DNA of 64,000 nucleotides, taken from the NCBI GenBank assembly GCA_963810905.1, contig CAWEPG010000011.1, positions 186,001 through 250,000 on the forward strand. The letters run 5' to 3'. The position numbers and the translations under genes are program-made. The notes below the pieces were generated by a model, which did not search any database, had not been told where the DNA came from, and saw only the letters and a list, made by a program, of their open reading frames with translations. This document shows positions 27,557 through 37,329 of this stretch, piece after piece. This stretch comes from CAWBAT01 sp963810905. Its GTDB lineage: Bacteria > Acidobacteriota > Terriglobia > Versatilivoradales > Versatilivoraceae. Positions within the stretch are counted from its first letter, which is position 1; each line of letters begins with the position of its first letter.

Positions 27557-28330
27557 TCAAATTCCCTGTTTCAACAAAGCCATCGCTTGCTTGTAAGCGT
27601 CGAGCAACACCGTCACGTCATTAGAATAGAGCAAGAACCGGGCACCGCGCTTTTGGCATTCGCGTAAGAACTCCATACTTCCAAATTGAACGCCGGCCGC
27701 TATGCCGGCTTTGCTACACGCCTGAATGATGCGATCTACCGCCTTCCAAAAAACCGGGTTCCGGAACTCTTCAGCGATGCCCATCGAGATGGTCAGGTCA
27801 TAGGGCCCGATCATCAGGGCATCCACTCCTGGAATCGCGGCGATCTCTTCAACGGTTTCCAGGCCTTCTTTGCTTTCGATTTGTAGTACAGCCATGGTCT
27901 CCTGGTTGGCTGAATCCATTTCCTCACGAGCATTTGTCCACTGGTAATCGGTTATGATGCTGCGCATCCCGAAGCCACGCCTGCCTACGGGCATATACTT
28001 CATGTAACTAACTGCCGAGCGGGCCTCCGCGGGAGAGTGAACTCGTGGCACAACCAAACCCATGGCGCCTACATCCAGCGCTCGAGTGATCAAGAAAGAC
28101 TCGTTCTGCGGAACACGCGCCATGGGGAGAATGCCCGCGGCCCGCCCCGCCCGGCAGAGTCCCTGGATCTCAGTGTAGGTGGTTGGAGAGTGCTCCATAT
28201 CCACAAAGAAAAAATCCAATCCGGCCGCATGCAGTAACGTTGCAAACTCTGGATCCCTGCAGTCTGTCAGGGACGTGCCAAAAACGGATAAACCTTTCTT
28301 CAATTTTTCCTTAACCGTGTTCCGCTCCAT
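27557..28330 (-). CDS. HpcH/HpaI-family aldolase
   Basis: Class II, metal-dependent pyruvate-type aldolase (2-keto-3-deoxy sugar acid or 4-hydroxy-2-oxo acid lyase). Motifs: FFFVDMEHSPTT, AMGLVVPRVHS, MQIESKEGLETVEEI and DALMIGPYDLTISMG. 257 residues, intact, AAGGAG ahead of ATG. Together with the Ldh, BKACE and ADH genes it fits cleavage of an oxidised sugar acid. Confidence 0.88.
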   Translation of the reverse strand: MERNTVKEKLKKGLSVFGTSLTDCRDPEFATLLHAAGLDFFFVDMEHSPTTYTEIQGLCRAGRAAGILPMARVPQNESFLITRALDVGAMGLVVPRVHSPAEARSAVSYMKYMPVGRRGFGMRSIITDYQWTNAREEMDSANQETMAVLQIESKEGLETVEEIAAIPGVDALMIGPYDLTISMGIAEEFRNPVFWKAVDRIIQACSKAGIAAGVQFGSMEFLRECQKRGARFLLYSNDVTVLLDAYKQAMALLKQGI

Positions 28331-28498
28331 CGAATCTCCTTGTCAAATCAAAATCTTTGTTGGTTCTGAAACCGGCGTTTCAGTGCGGAATTCTTGTTCT
28401 GCCTCCATTAAGGGTGACTCATCGTAAGGTCTCGTCAGTTCCGTGGAACGATTACTCTGACCTAGTAGTTCCATGTGCAGTCGCACGCTGCAGGGCGG

Positions 28499-28526
28499 GC
28501 CGAGGTCAACGACCCATGAGCGCTTA
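28499..28526 (+). repeat. Left outer inverted repeat of the GxxExxY unit
   Basis: 28 bases ending AGCGCTTA; about 22 of 28 positions match the reverse complement of 29129-29156. Three CGCCAAG units with 9-base period follow at 28567, 28576 and 28585. Confidence 0.6.
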
Positions 28527-28624
28527 CTTTATAAGGCTTTCCTCGCCTGCCACAGGAAGAACGAAACGCCAAGAGCGCCAAGCACGCCAAGAAAAGAGGA
28601 TACCCTTCGGTCAGCCACCTGATC

Positions 28625-29023
28625 TTATCCTACCCGCAGTTCTTCCGGATGCTTTCTGGCTACCCGCTGGATGCCGTCGCGCAACAAAATCACGTTCCAA
28701 TTGATGATCAACCCCAAAGACAAGTCACTCAATTTCAAGTAAGTCAGCAACTGAGCGAGGTGGATGGGAAGAACTTTTTCGACCGTCTTGTTTTCCACCA
28801 GCACCAACTGGTCGATTCGCATGTCGATGCGGTAACCGACCTCAATAAGCACCCCTTCAAACTCTAGCGGAACAGCAACTTCGCATTCGACCCGGTGGCG
28901 GCGTTTTTGGAGCTCGTGTGCCAGACAAGCCTGATAAGCAGATTCCAGCAGCCCAGGCCCCAAGGCGCGATGTACCTTGAGCGCAGCGTCAACAATATCT
29001 TTAGCTACTTCGTCGGCGGTCAA
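28625..29023 (-). CDS. GxxExxY protein
   Basis: 132-residue member of the family named for its motif, here GPGLLESAYQACLAHEL. The family resembles PD-(D/E)XK nucleases by fold and its role is unknown. Other conserved stretches are VEVGYRIDMRIDQLVLVENKT and LAQLLTYLKLSDLSLGLIINW. TTG at 29023 with AGGAG upstream is the likely start. Encoded inside nested inverted repeats, see the cassette entry. Intact. Confidence 0.85.
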   Translation of the reverse strand: MTADEVAKDIVDAALKVHRALGPGLLESAYQACLAHELQKRRHRVECEVAVPLEFEGVLIEVGYRIDMRIDQLVLVENKTVEKVLPIHLAQLLTYLKLSDLSLGLIINWNVILLRDGIQRVARKHPEELRVG

Positions 29024-29128
29024 GAAAGCTCCTATTCTTGGCGACCTTTGCGTTCTTGGCGTTTCCCAATTCTGGGTGTAATCTGTTCAACCGAGAATCC
29101 CGGAATGAACCGATCATCCAAGCTTAGG

Positions 29129-29156
29129 TTAGCGCTTATGGGTCAACGACCCCGGC
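29129..29156 (-). repeat. Right outer inverted repeat of the GxxExxY unit
   Basis: Reverse-complement partner of 28499-28526. Its core, GGTCAACGACCC with GGCTAC beyond, is a dispersed-repeat type sequence. Confidence 0.6.
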
Positions 29157-29200
29157 TACAACAATTACCACGAATTTGTGACACTTAACACTAATGCGGA

Positions 29201-30073
29201 CTAAGCGGTCAATCCGGTAATCTTGCGGGCCTCTTCCGGTGAGGCAATGTCGCGCCCCAATTCCCTCGAGATCCGTACGATCTTTTCCACTAGTTCGGCA
29301 TTGGATTTCGCCAGAGTCCCCTTGAGATCCAAATAAGGGTTGTCTTCCATCCCCACGCGAACATGTCCTCCCAGCAGAATGGATTGGGTCAGCACCTGCC
29401 ACTGAGTCGGAGGGTCCATGACACTCACGCTGTAGTTAAAGTCCGCCGGCTTGTGATGATGCATATATTGCATGGCTTCCACCGTTGGGGGGGTCCAGCA
29501 ACCTCCCGGCCAACCCAGGAAAAAGGTGGTCCATACCGGTGTATCCAAAAGACCCATGTCGATGAAGCGGCGTGCGTTCCAAATCCCACCGTAATGAAAC
29601 GATTCAACCTCCGGCTTCACACCATTTTCCCGAGTAAAACGGCAATACTTCTCAAGCTCCTCGCGGTCGTGAATGCCGTAAAGCTCCACGGGAGGATATT
29701 TAGGGTCCGGCTGAAAGCATTCGTCGTGAGCATTGAAACAAATCGACATCATGTCGGGTCTCTGCTTCATCAGCTCGACGCGTTGGGGGAAGCGTCCATT
29801 CGCGATTCCATACTGAATCACCGGCTTGCACCGGTTCGTAATCAGATCCTTTAAGCGCTGCCATCCCGGCAAATCGAGATCTGACAATTTGGTCCCATCC
29901 GGACGAATTTTTTCATCCAGGAAATAAGGGCCATGGAGATGACAGATTGCTGCTCCGACATTGACGGATCGAACGTATTCTTCGGCTAGAGCCTCCACAC
30001 CATTCGGGTTATACGGATTCCGCGGATACGACATGGTGGAATCGCAGGTTATGGTAATGACTAACTTGTCCAT
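29201..30073 (-). CDS. BKACE (3-keto-5-aminohexanoate cleavage enzyme) family protein
   Basis: Zinc-dependent beta-keto acid cleavage enzyme: acetyl-CoA plus a beta-keto acid gives acetoacetate plus a CoA ester. The zinc pair HLHG appears in GAAICHLHGPYF, with SVMDPPTQWQV, GGHVRVGMEDNPYLD and the final GLTA tail. 290 residues, intact, GAGGTG eight bases before ATG. Family members differ in substrate. The zinc ADH gene lies just upstream (47 bases), likely one operon. Confidence 0.88.
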   Translation of the reverse strand: MDKLVITITCDSTMSYPRNPYNPNGVEALAEEYVRSVNVGAAICHLHGPYFLDEKIRPDGTKLSDLDLPGWQRLKDLITNRCKPVIQYGIANGRFPQRVELMKQRPDMMSICFNAHDECFQPDPKYPPVELYGIHDREELEKYCRFTRENGVKPEVESFHYGGIWNARRFIDMGLLDTPVWTTFFLGWPGGCWTPPTVEAMQYMHHHKPADFNYSVSVMDPPTQWQVLTQSILLGGHVRVGMEDNPYLDLKGTLAKSNAELVEKIVRISRELGRDIASPEEARKITGLTA

Positions 30074-30120
30074 CTCTTGTTCACCTCATTAAATTCATCA
30101 GAATGACATAAAACTTCAGA

Positions 30121-31139
30121 CTACTCTTTCACAACAACCACCACTCGACCCAAGGATTGGGTACGCATAAATTCAAAAGCGATGTTGATCTCGTGCAACG
30201 GGAATCGCGCCGCCACATAGGGTTTGATGATACCGGATTTCAGCAACGCAAGGACTTCGACCATGTCTTGCCTTGTCCCGTTTCGCGAGCCAATGATTTC
30301 CAGTTCGCGCTGGGCAATCTCCGTCGTTTCAATGCCTGGAAATTCTGGCTCTTCGCCGATAACCACAATGCGTCCCCCCTTCATGACATAGCGAGCGCAT
30401 TCTCTCATCGATTGAGCAGTCCCTACACAATCAAAAGCACACTGCACCCCGGAACTGCCACTGAACTCCTGAATGGTCAGGCCGTTTTTTCATCATGAAC
30501 ATCCAAAGCGAGAGCCGCCCCCATATCTTTGGCTAGCTGCAGTTTTTCGGCAGACCGGTCTATGGCCACCACCCGGACTCCTCCGGCGCCCAAGAGCTGA
30601 ATCAAGATCTGCCCGACGCCTCCCGCACCATAGACCAGAGCGGATGTCCCAACCGAGGGATTCGCTCGCTTCACGGCATGAAGCCCAGTCACCACAGCAT
30701 CCGCAGCTAACCCTCCCGCATCGAAAGGGACTTCCGCTGGAAGTTGAAACAGATTAGCGGCAGGCACTTTAAAAAACTCGGCAAACGCTCCATTACAGAG
30801 GACACCCAGGATCCCTTTAAGTTCGACACACTGCTGGTGACGACCAACCCGGCAGAAGTAACAATGATCACAACTGAAGAAAAGATGTGGCACAACTCGA
30901 TCACCGATTTGAAATCCACTGACCTCGTTGCCGATTTCGGCAACCACTCCGGCGGGTTCATGCCCAAGGATATGAGGCAATTGGGGGACGTAACCATGTC
31001 CTTCCAAAATATGCAGGTCGGTTCCACATATCCCACTGGTGCGGGTTTCCACCAGAACCTCTCGGGGACCAATCTTAGGCACAGGAACTTCCTCGATGAC
31101 CAAAGGAGCTCTTACAGAATGCATTACTGCTGCCTTCAT
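30121..31139 (-). CDS. Zinc-containing alcohol dehydrogenase (MDR), frameshifted
   Basis: Medium-chain dehydrogenase. Catalytic zinc site CGTDLHILEGHG, GHEPAGVVAEIG, structural zinc Cys4 in CDHCYFCRVGRHQQC and nucleotide-binding YGAGGVGQILIQLLG. The frame breaks inside an A6 run near 30478-30490 (HDEKTA should continue GLTIQEFSGSSGVQ); the C-part has RIVVIGEEPEFPG and ends RVVVVVKE. GAGG stands nine bases before ATG. About 340 residues. Confidence 0.82.
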
Positions 31140-31475
31140 GCTCTCAAACCTCTGATTTCAGCTCTTTGGTGATCGTGTCGAGCGTGGGGATCGGATGCTT
31201 TCTTTTAACGGCGGCAATTGTATCCAGCCCCAAAATCCCGGTCAAGCGTTTAACTGGAACGGCGCGTTTCAATCAACACAACCCGAAGGTCAACTCAACT
31301 ACTGGCTAACTTGAGCCCAGCACAGACTGTCCATGCGCTTGACGGTTTTTGCTTGTTATGCCAGATTAACCACGATTCTCCTTTTGTTCCATGGTTGTAC
31401 CTAGCAACAGTGAACCGCACCAGTTGATTCTTTTTTGCAGTTAAGCGCTGCTAAATTGAATGAAGGGTGGAAAAT
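31140..31475. other. Divergent intergenic region with possible gene remnant
   Basis: A minus-strand reading frame ending in a TGA at 31144 would give LTGILGLDTIAAVKRKHPI and then PTLDTITKELKSEV, about 42 residues from a TTG. It looks like the C-terminus of a lost protein or a short leader of the ADH operon. Otherwise nothing recognisable. Promoters for both sides are expected but no clear pair was seen. Confidence 0.3.
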
Positions 31476-32282
31476 ATGGACCCCGAATTGAGAGGTAAGA
31501 AATGTTTGATCACAGGTGGCAACATGGGAATTGGGTTGGGTATTGCGAGAGCGCTTGCGGAAGAGGGAGTCCAGTTGGCGGTAGCAGCACTCGATCCGGC
31601 GCCTGACGCGATGGCGGAACTCGAGAGGTCGAGCGGCAAGGCAGTTTTTATTCAGGCCGATGTCAGTGACCCATCCCAGGCTGTGCAGATGGTGCGCCAA
31701 GCGATCGGGCTGCTGGGAGGGCTGGACTTATTTGTAAACAATGCGGCCATTGCACGACACGAGCCAGTGACTGAGATTACGGAGGAGGCCTTTGATCTGA
31801 CGATCAATACCAATTTGGCTTCCTGTGTGTGGGCTTGCCGTGAGGTCAGCCGTCACTTGATTCCGAGACGGTCTGGAAGCATCCTAATCGTCAATTCCAC
31901 GGTAAGATTTTGTCCAAGCTACCGGGAGTCAATTTATCGAATCTCAAAAATGGGCCTGAAGATGTATATGGAAACTCTCGCGATTGAGCTGGCCCCGTTT
32001 GGAATCCGGGTCAATCAGATCACTCCGGGTCATTACCCGACTCGGTTGACTTCGGGCATCGCTCCTCACGTTGAGGCAACTCTCAAATCTCAAATCCCTC
32101 TCCGCCGATTTGGCGACACAAGAGAAATTGGGGCGGCGGCGGTATTGCTGCTTTCAGATCGTCTTAGCAGTTATACAACCGGCTCCGACATCGTGGTTGA
32201 CGGTGGACTTTCTCTCCGCCCAATCCCGCTCTATACCGACGAGGAGATTCGGAATATGAATGCCCGAATTGAGGAACTCTGA
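31476..32282 (+). CDS. SDR-family oxidoreductase
   Basis: Classical SDR, about 268 residues. TGGNMGIGLGIARAL binds the cofactor; NNAAI, an NSTVRF serine-type element and the catalytic YRISK follow. Ends DIVVDGGLSL. Asp-rich second strand is absent, so cofactor choice is open. ATG 31476 has AAGGGTGG about seven bases ahead. First gene of a plus-strand run with the MFS gene, 155 bases apart, divergent from the ADH/BKACE operon. Confidence 0.85.
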   Translation: MDPELRGKKCLITGGNMGIGLGIARALAEEGVQLAVAALDPAPDAMAELERSSGKAVFIQADVSDPSQAVQMVRQAIGLLGGLDLFVNNAAIARHEPVTEITEEAFDLTINTNLASCVWACREVSRHLIPRRSGSILIVNSTVRFCPSYRESIYRISKMGLKMYMETLAIELAPFGIRVNQITPGHYPTRLTSGIAPHVEATLKSQIPLRRFGDTREIGAAAVLLLSDRLSSYTTGSDIVVDGGLSLRPIPLYTDEEIRNMNARIEEL

Positions 32283-32437
32283 GTCCAAACCGATAGAATC
32301 TCCTCTATTCATACAGAAACAGTTCTTCATTTCGATTTCCATTCGGTATAGGATCAGGCCTTTCAATAGAACGAATCCGTTTAAAATGCAGGACGCCCTT
32401 TCCGAAGTCTCCCGGAGAACTGGAGATCCCTGGCTCT

Positions 32438-33761
32438 ATGTCTCAAGAAATGAGTACGAGTCCCTCAAACCTGAATTCTTCCCAACCATCTGGCGCCGTT
32501 GAATCGACCGCGATGCGAAAGATCCGGAGACGCCTTCTTCCATTCGTTTTCATTCTTTACGTTGTCGCCTTCCTGGATCGTGCCAATGTAGCCTACGCAA
32601 AGTTGGAAATGTCAAAGCAGTTGGGGTTTTCCGAAGCCGTCTACGGTTTTGGCGCTGGCCTGTTCTTTGCTGGGTATTTGTTGCTGGAGATCCCAGGAGG
32701 CCTGATTGTTCAGAAATGGGGTGCCAGACGGTGGTTTGCACGAATCCTTTTGAGTTGGGGTTTGTGCACGACGTTGACCGGCTTCATCCACACCGCTAAT
32801 CATTTTTACGTGGCTCGTTTTGTGTTGGGGGTTGCCGAGGCCGGTTTTTTCCCCGGGGTCATCGTCTACTTAAATCAATGGTTTCCCCGCCAGTATCGGG
32901 GGCGCGCAATGGCTCGATTCGTCATGGCCATTCCTGTTTCCCTCGCCTTTGGGGGCCCCATTTCAGGACTCATCCTCAAGCTGAGTTGGTTTGGTCTTCC
33001 GGGTTGGCGTTGGGTATTTCTTCTGGAAGGAATCCCGGCGATGGTTCTCGGAGTTGTGACCATATACTACTTGACCGATCGCCCGCAACAGGCCAAGTGG
33101 CTTACTCCTGAGGAAATCGCGTGGATCAATCAAGAACTGGAAGAAGAAAAGAAGAAGAAGCTTGCCTTGGCAAAATTAACCATTTTGCAGGCTTTTCGCC
33201 AGCGCCCCGTCATTGTGCTTTCGTTCATGACCTTCTTCATTAACATAGGCGGCCAAGGTTTCTATTTATGGCTTCCCAGTACGGTGCAGAAGGCTTCCGG
33301 CTATTCAGCTTACATGGCCTCGATCGTCTCAGGGCTCCCTTTTGCCATGGGCATCGTTTCATTGCTCCTTGTTCAGCTGGTCTTCCGACAAATTGCAGGA
33401 ACGATATTGGCACACGGCACTCCCGTTGATTCTCGGCGGCTGTTTTTTTATTTTAACGGCAATCCCTTCTTTGTCGTTTGGCTGGCTGTTGATTTTACTT
33501 TGTATGACCAGTTTCTTTATCTATGGGTTCATTCCCTCTTATTGGGTCTTGACCACAATGTCTCTTAGTGAAAGTGCAGCAGCGGCAGCCGTCGGCTTCA
33601 TCAATTGTTTCACCGCCCTTGGCGGATTCCTGGGACCTACGTTGATCGGGAACATGTTGAGTTTCGGCATTCCGTTCACTGGGGTGATCTCTCTCATCGC
33701 GTCGTGTTACGTGTTAGCGGGTAGTTTGACCTTTGCCTTAAAGTCTTCTTCTCGCCCTTGA
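32438..33761 (+). CDS. MFS transporter of the anion/cation symporter (hexuronate/phthalate) type, frameshifted
   Basis: Twelve-helix permease for organic anions. Opening LPFVFILYVVAFLDRANVAYAK, then GLFFAGYLLLEIPGGLIVQKWGARRW, are hallmarks of this group, as is RWVFLLEGIPAMVLG. The frame breaks near 33378, where MGIVSLLLV continues SWSSDKLQERYWHT in the next frame and runs through LPLILGGCFFI to 33761. GGAG precedes ATG 32438. Fits uptake of the acid degraded by neighbouring enzymes. Confidence 0.82.
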
Positions 33762-33795
33762 GGGAGAGAAGCTGTAGAAGAATTCAATTATTATT

Positions 33796-33892
33796 CCCCT
33801 CCTTGGTAAGGAGGGGGCGAGGGGGTGGTCGAAAGTCCTGCTGGACGAACCCCCTAGAGTCCCCCTTAACCAAGGGGGACACTGGCAGAGCA
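33796..33892. repeat. Palindromic intergenic element with GGGGG stems
   Basis: CCCCTCC-ttggtaa-GGAGGGG and, 45 bases on, CCCCCTT-aacc-AAGGGGG, joined by GAGGGGGTGGT and its partial complement GAACCCCCTAGAG. A known style of bacterial dispersed palindrome; it runs into the ThuA leader. Confidence 0.55.
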
Positions 33893-33961
33893 ACACCGAA
33901 ACCAAATTCCTTCACAGCTTCGGGACTGATAGGGTTATTCTCATCCAAAGGAGTTTTTGCC

Positions 33962-34777
33962 CTGCACACGTTTCAAAGAGCATTCAGTTCCTTCTTCTCA
34001 TCACTCCGGAGAGGGCTGCCACTCCTCATTTTTCTGGGTTCATGCGTTCTGAGTTCTTGTTATGCTGATTCGAATGCAGGGGAGACACCTCTCAAAGTTT
34101 GCTTGATCTCTGGTTCGAACGAGTATCATTCCGACATCTCCCTCGCCGCCTTCAAACATTTTTTGGAATCTCAGTACAAGGTTCAATGCATTCTGATTCA
34201 GGCTCGGGGTCAGTTGAATCAATTTGGAGAATTTAGCGACCTGCCTGGCTTAAACTCTCTTAACCACTCGGATGTTCTTCTCCTATTTACACGAAGAGTA
34301 ACCATTCCAGAAGACCAACTGGCCCAAATCAAACGATACGTCGATTCAGGAAAGCCCGTAGTAGCGGTGAGAACGGCAAGCCATGGGCTACAGGGGTGGC
34401 CGGAGTTTGATAAGACTGTCCTAGGCGGTAACTATCAGGGACACTTTGGATTGGAATTCAAGCAAACGGCAAGCCCCGTCGAAGGCCTTCAAAACCATCC
34501 TGTCCTGGAAGGAGTCACGAAAATTGTCTCCGGCTCGAGTTTGTATAAGACAGCCCCGCTCGCTTCCGATGCTGAGCTGCTTATGGTCGGTTCCACACCC
34601 CAAAGCAGCCAGCCTTCCGCCTGGACGAGAGTTTATAAAGGAGGACGGATCTTTTACACATCGCTCGGCGCCCCGGAAGATTTTGAAAACCCCTCCTTCC
34701 GTCGATTACTGACCAATGCCTTGTTTTGGGCTGCAGGAAGAAAAGCCCTCCAAGAAAAGCCTCTCAAAACCCCTTAA
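33962..34777 (+). CDS. ThuA-domain exported protein, start uncertain
   Basis: ThuA-like (trehalose-utilisation) family member, related to class I glutamine amidotransferases without proven activity. Core SGSNEYHSDISLAAFKHF, LFTRRVTIPEDQL, VAVRTASHGLQGWPEF, GRIFYTSLGAPEDFENPSFRRL. A lipoprotein-type leader ends LSSC. No ATG exists in the frame after the palindromic element; AAAGGAG at 33947 is correctly spaced for a CTG at 33962, given here with low confidence. A lost ATG by indel is another option. Confidence 0.7.
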   Translation: MHTFQRAFSSFFSSLRRGLPLLIFLGSCVLSSCYADSNAGETPLKVCLISGSNEYHSDISLAAFKHFLESQYKVQCILIQARGQLNQFGEFSDLPGLNSLNHSDVLLLFTRRVTIPEDQLAQIKRYVDSGKPVVAVRTASHGLQGWPEFDKTVLGGNYQGHFGLEFKQTASPVEGLQNHPVLEGVTKIVSGSSLYKTAPLASDAELLMVGSTPQSSQPSAWTRVYKGGRIFYTSLGAPEDFENPSFRRLLTNALFWAAGRKALQEKPLKTP

Positions 34778-35290
34778 TTGGGAGCCAAGCCAACCCACTA
34801 AAACGGACATTCCGGCACTCGAGTTTCGCCAGCCTAGCTCACTCCAAATGGTGATGGGCTTCCACAGGTATCGTCGCGGTCAAAACCATTTCCGCTAAAC
34901 TACTCTCCGAAGTTTGGCTCAAGAATGGATCAAAGTCCTGTTTACGGTGTGGCAGCGGTATCTCAACACTTGACTGCGATCCCTTTCGTTTAAATGCACG
35001 AGTCATCGGTTCACTGGCGCGGCCAATGGTCAGCTTCAATCCACAATCTATCATAAGCCCAAAGCTCATCTGCCCAAGGATGAGCTAAAGGTTCTTTTGT
35101 AATTCCTTTATAGTCCCCCAATTCTTCATGATTGTTACAGTGAAACTCTGCTACGCTATGGTCAGCGTCGGACTGATGACGCAGATTGGTTTAGGTTTTA
35201 GCAACGCCGGGCGTCTAGGCTGCGATCGGCGTGTTGGAAAGCAAAGACCACGGCCGGGAATGGCCGTGTTACCTATTCAAGGAGAATCAC
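34778..35290. other. Intergenic, no gene seen
   Basis: Carries a palindrome CACGGCC-gggaat-GGCCGTG at about 35250-35270 and a 76-codon minus-strand frame (34839-35069) with no recognisable content. Base use is mixed. Confidence 0.4.
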
Positions 35291-36241
35291 ATGGCTGAAA
35301 AAAAGATCATTGCGGTGTTGGGCGCTACAGGCTCTCAAGGCGGAGGTCTCGTACGGGCGATTTTGAGCGATCCGAATGGGGGCTTTGCCGCGCGGGCGAT
35401 TACGCGCGAAGTCAACTCCGATAAAGCAAAAGAGCTGGCAAAGTTGGGCGCTGAGGTCGTTGCGGCCGACGTCGATGATGCCAAGAGCCTTGAAAGGGCG
35501 TTTCAAGGCGCCTATGGGGTGTTCTGCGTTACGTTCTATTGGGCGCACTTCTCGCCTGAGAAAGAGCTCGCCCAGGCCACCGCCATGGCGCACGCCGCCA
35601 AGCGCGCCGACAACCAGCACGTCATCTGGTCCAGCTTGGAAGACACGCGTAAGTGGGTGCCTCTCAGCGACAACCGCATGCCCACCCTCATGGGTAAATA
35701 CAAGGTGCCGCACTTCGACGCCAAGGGCGAAGCCGACCAGGTATTCATCGGGCTGGGCCTGCCCGTGACTATCCTGCTTGCTTCGTTTTACTGGGACAAC
35801 TTCGTCCACTTCGGCATGGGCCCCAAGAGGGGCCCGGACGGGAAGTTGGCTATCACGCTACCCATGGGTGGCAAGAAGCTTGCTGGCATCGCCGCCGAGG
35901 ACATCGGCAAGTGTGCCCTCGGGATCTTCAAGAATCGTCGCGAGTACATCGGCAAGACGGTCGGCATCGCCGGTGAGCATTTAACCGGCGTGCAAATGGC
36001 TGCCACGCTCACCAAGGCATTGGGTCAAGAGGTGCGCTACAACGATGTATCGCCGGACGTCTACCGCGGCTTTGGTTTCCCGGGAGCCGAGGATCTAGGC
36101 AATATGTTCCAGTTTTATCGCGATTTCGAGGAGTATTTCTGCGGCGCGCGCAATCTCGCGACCTCTCGGGCTTTGAACCCTTCTCTGCAGACATTTGAAG
36201 CGTGGCTCGCCGGAAACAAGAACCGTATTCCGCTCGAATAA
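35291..36241 (+). CDS. NmrA/HSCARG-family NAD(P)-binding protein
   Basis: Atypical SDR lacking the catalytic Tyr/Lys, as in redox-sensing NmrA and HSCARG proteins. The glycine motif VLGATGSQGGGLVRAIL begins the protein, followed by AVCVTFYWAHFSPEKE-like helices and LPVTILLASFYWDNF. ATG 35291 has AAGGAG seven bases upstream. About 316 residues, intact and GC-rich. Role likely regulatory or as an NAD(P)H-binding oxidoreductase. Confidence 0.8.
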   Translation: MAEKKIIAVLGATGSQGGGLVRAILSDPNGGFAARAITREVNSDKAKELAKLGAEVVAADVDDAKSLERAFQGAYGVFCVTFYWAHFSPEKELAQATAMAHAAKRADNQHVIWSSLEDTRKWVPLSDNRMPTLMGKYKVPHFDAKGEADQVFIGLGLPVTILLASFYWDNFVHFGMGPKRGPDGKLAITLPMGGKKLAGIAAEDIGKCALGIFKNRREYIGKTVGIAGEHLTGVQMAATLTKALGQEVRYNDVSPDVYRGFGFPGAEDLGNMFQFYRDFEEYFCGARNLATSRALNPSLQTFEAWLAGNKNRIPLE

Positions 36242-36337
36242 GTTACGACCTTGCACCGGGTCGTATGGGTTTGCAACCCTTCCTGCGGTGGTCGCCTTGG
36301 GATTCCGAGCTTCGAAAGCGCTCTTCAGGAGGGCAAC

Positions 36338-37237
36338 ATGAAAACCCGTCAAGTCATCTCCACCGTCGCGGCAATCCTCGCGGGCTTTAGCCTCGGCTAT
36401 TCTGCACAAAGGACCGCTCGTGTCCTTGGCACACCGTCCAGTCTTGGCAAAGGCACCGTCGCAAGCTATGCCGAGTTCGACAAGTCCGGCGCCCCTAAAG
36501 CAATCGGCGTGATCTTTTCGGCTGGCGCGCTGGACGCCTTGCCGGCGGCGCCGTCTGACGGGCATCGTTGTTTCGACGCCAACAACGACGGTGTGATCGA
36601 CCTCGCCACCGAATGCTCGGGCTGGCACGAGCGCGTTCTTCCCGTTCCGAGCGAGGCCAGCCGTCGAACGGATGTCCCGTTCAAGTGGGCTCTGCTCAAC
36701 TGGAACCCTCGCGGGCACATCCCGCCGGGCGTGTTCGACACACCTCACTTCGACGTTCATTTTTATATCGAGCCGATCGAGAACATCTTCGCTATCCAGC
36801 GGGGAACCTGCGGCCTCGAAATGGTTCGGTGCGACCAGTTCGCGCTGGCAAGCAAGCCCGTACCGAGTAACTACGTGCCGCCGAACTTCCAGGACCTGGG
36901 GATAGTCGCGCCGGCCATGGGCAATCATCTGTGCGACCCGACAGATCACGTGTTCCACGGCGAGAAGTTCAAACGCCACTGGATCTATGGCGCCTACGAC
37001 GGCCGGGTCATTTTCTACGAGGAGATGGTCGACCGCGGCTACATGTTGTCGAAGCCCGACGCGTGCTTCCCGATCCCGTCACCTGCCGCCGTCGCGCTGA
37101 CCGGGTACTACCCGACCCGGTCGTGCGTTCGCTTCACGCCTGGGAAGGACGAGTACACCGTCTCCATCGAGGACTTCGTGCTGCGCAAGGCGAGCCCTCC
37201 CGGGCCGGTTCGGGACACGGCGAGCGGCAAGCCGTAG
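36338..37237 (+). CDS. Exported protein of unknown function (TTHB210/DUF5602-like)
   Basis: 299 residues beginning with a signal or anchor helix (VISTVAAILAGFSLGYSA). A core of aromatic and His residues (PPGVFDTPHFDVHFYIEP) and several Cys pairs suggest an extracytoplasmic metal or ligand site. The layout resembles proteins labelled DUF5602/TTHB210-like; I am not certain. AGGAGG precedes ATG 36338. Intact, GC-rich, 97 bases after the NmrA gene. Confidence 0.5.
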   Translation: MKTRQVISTVAAILAGFSLGYSAQRTARVLGTPSSLGKGTVASYAEFDKSGAPKAIGVIFSAGALDALPAAPSDGHRCFDANNDGVIDLATECSGWHERVLPVPSEASRRTDVPFKWALLNWNPRGHIPPGVFDTPHFDVHFYIEPIENIFAIQRGTCGLEMVRCDQFALASKPVPSNYVPPNFQDLGIVAPAMGNHLCDPTDHVFHGEKFKRHWIYGAYDGRVIFYEEMVDRGYMLSKPDACFPIPSPAAVALTGYYPTRSCVRFTPGKDEYTVSIEDFVLRKASPPGPVRDTASGKP

Positions 37238-37329
37238 CGCATTCACGAGGCTTGCTCACTCGAGGAAACGTGAGCACAGCTATCCACCCGAAAAACCTCA
37301 TCTTCCCTTGCCGGTAGCAACTTGCAAAG

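Larger units (their letters stand above)
28499..29156. mobile_element. Candidate GxxExxY gene cassette in nested inverted repeats
   Basis: Outer 28-bp imperfect inverted repeats (28499 and 29129) enclose inner arrays of 9-base units: CGCCAAG three times at the left and CTTGGCG, CTTTGCG, CTTGGCG at 29037, 29046, 29055 on the right. A single gene sits between. No transposase is present, so movement would need one elsewhere. Target duplications were not established. Confidence 0.5.

Noticed and set aside
28567..28591. CGCCAAG array as a CRISPR
   Set aside because: Units are 9 bases with two-base spacers and only three copies, far too short.
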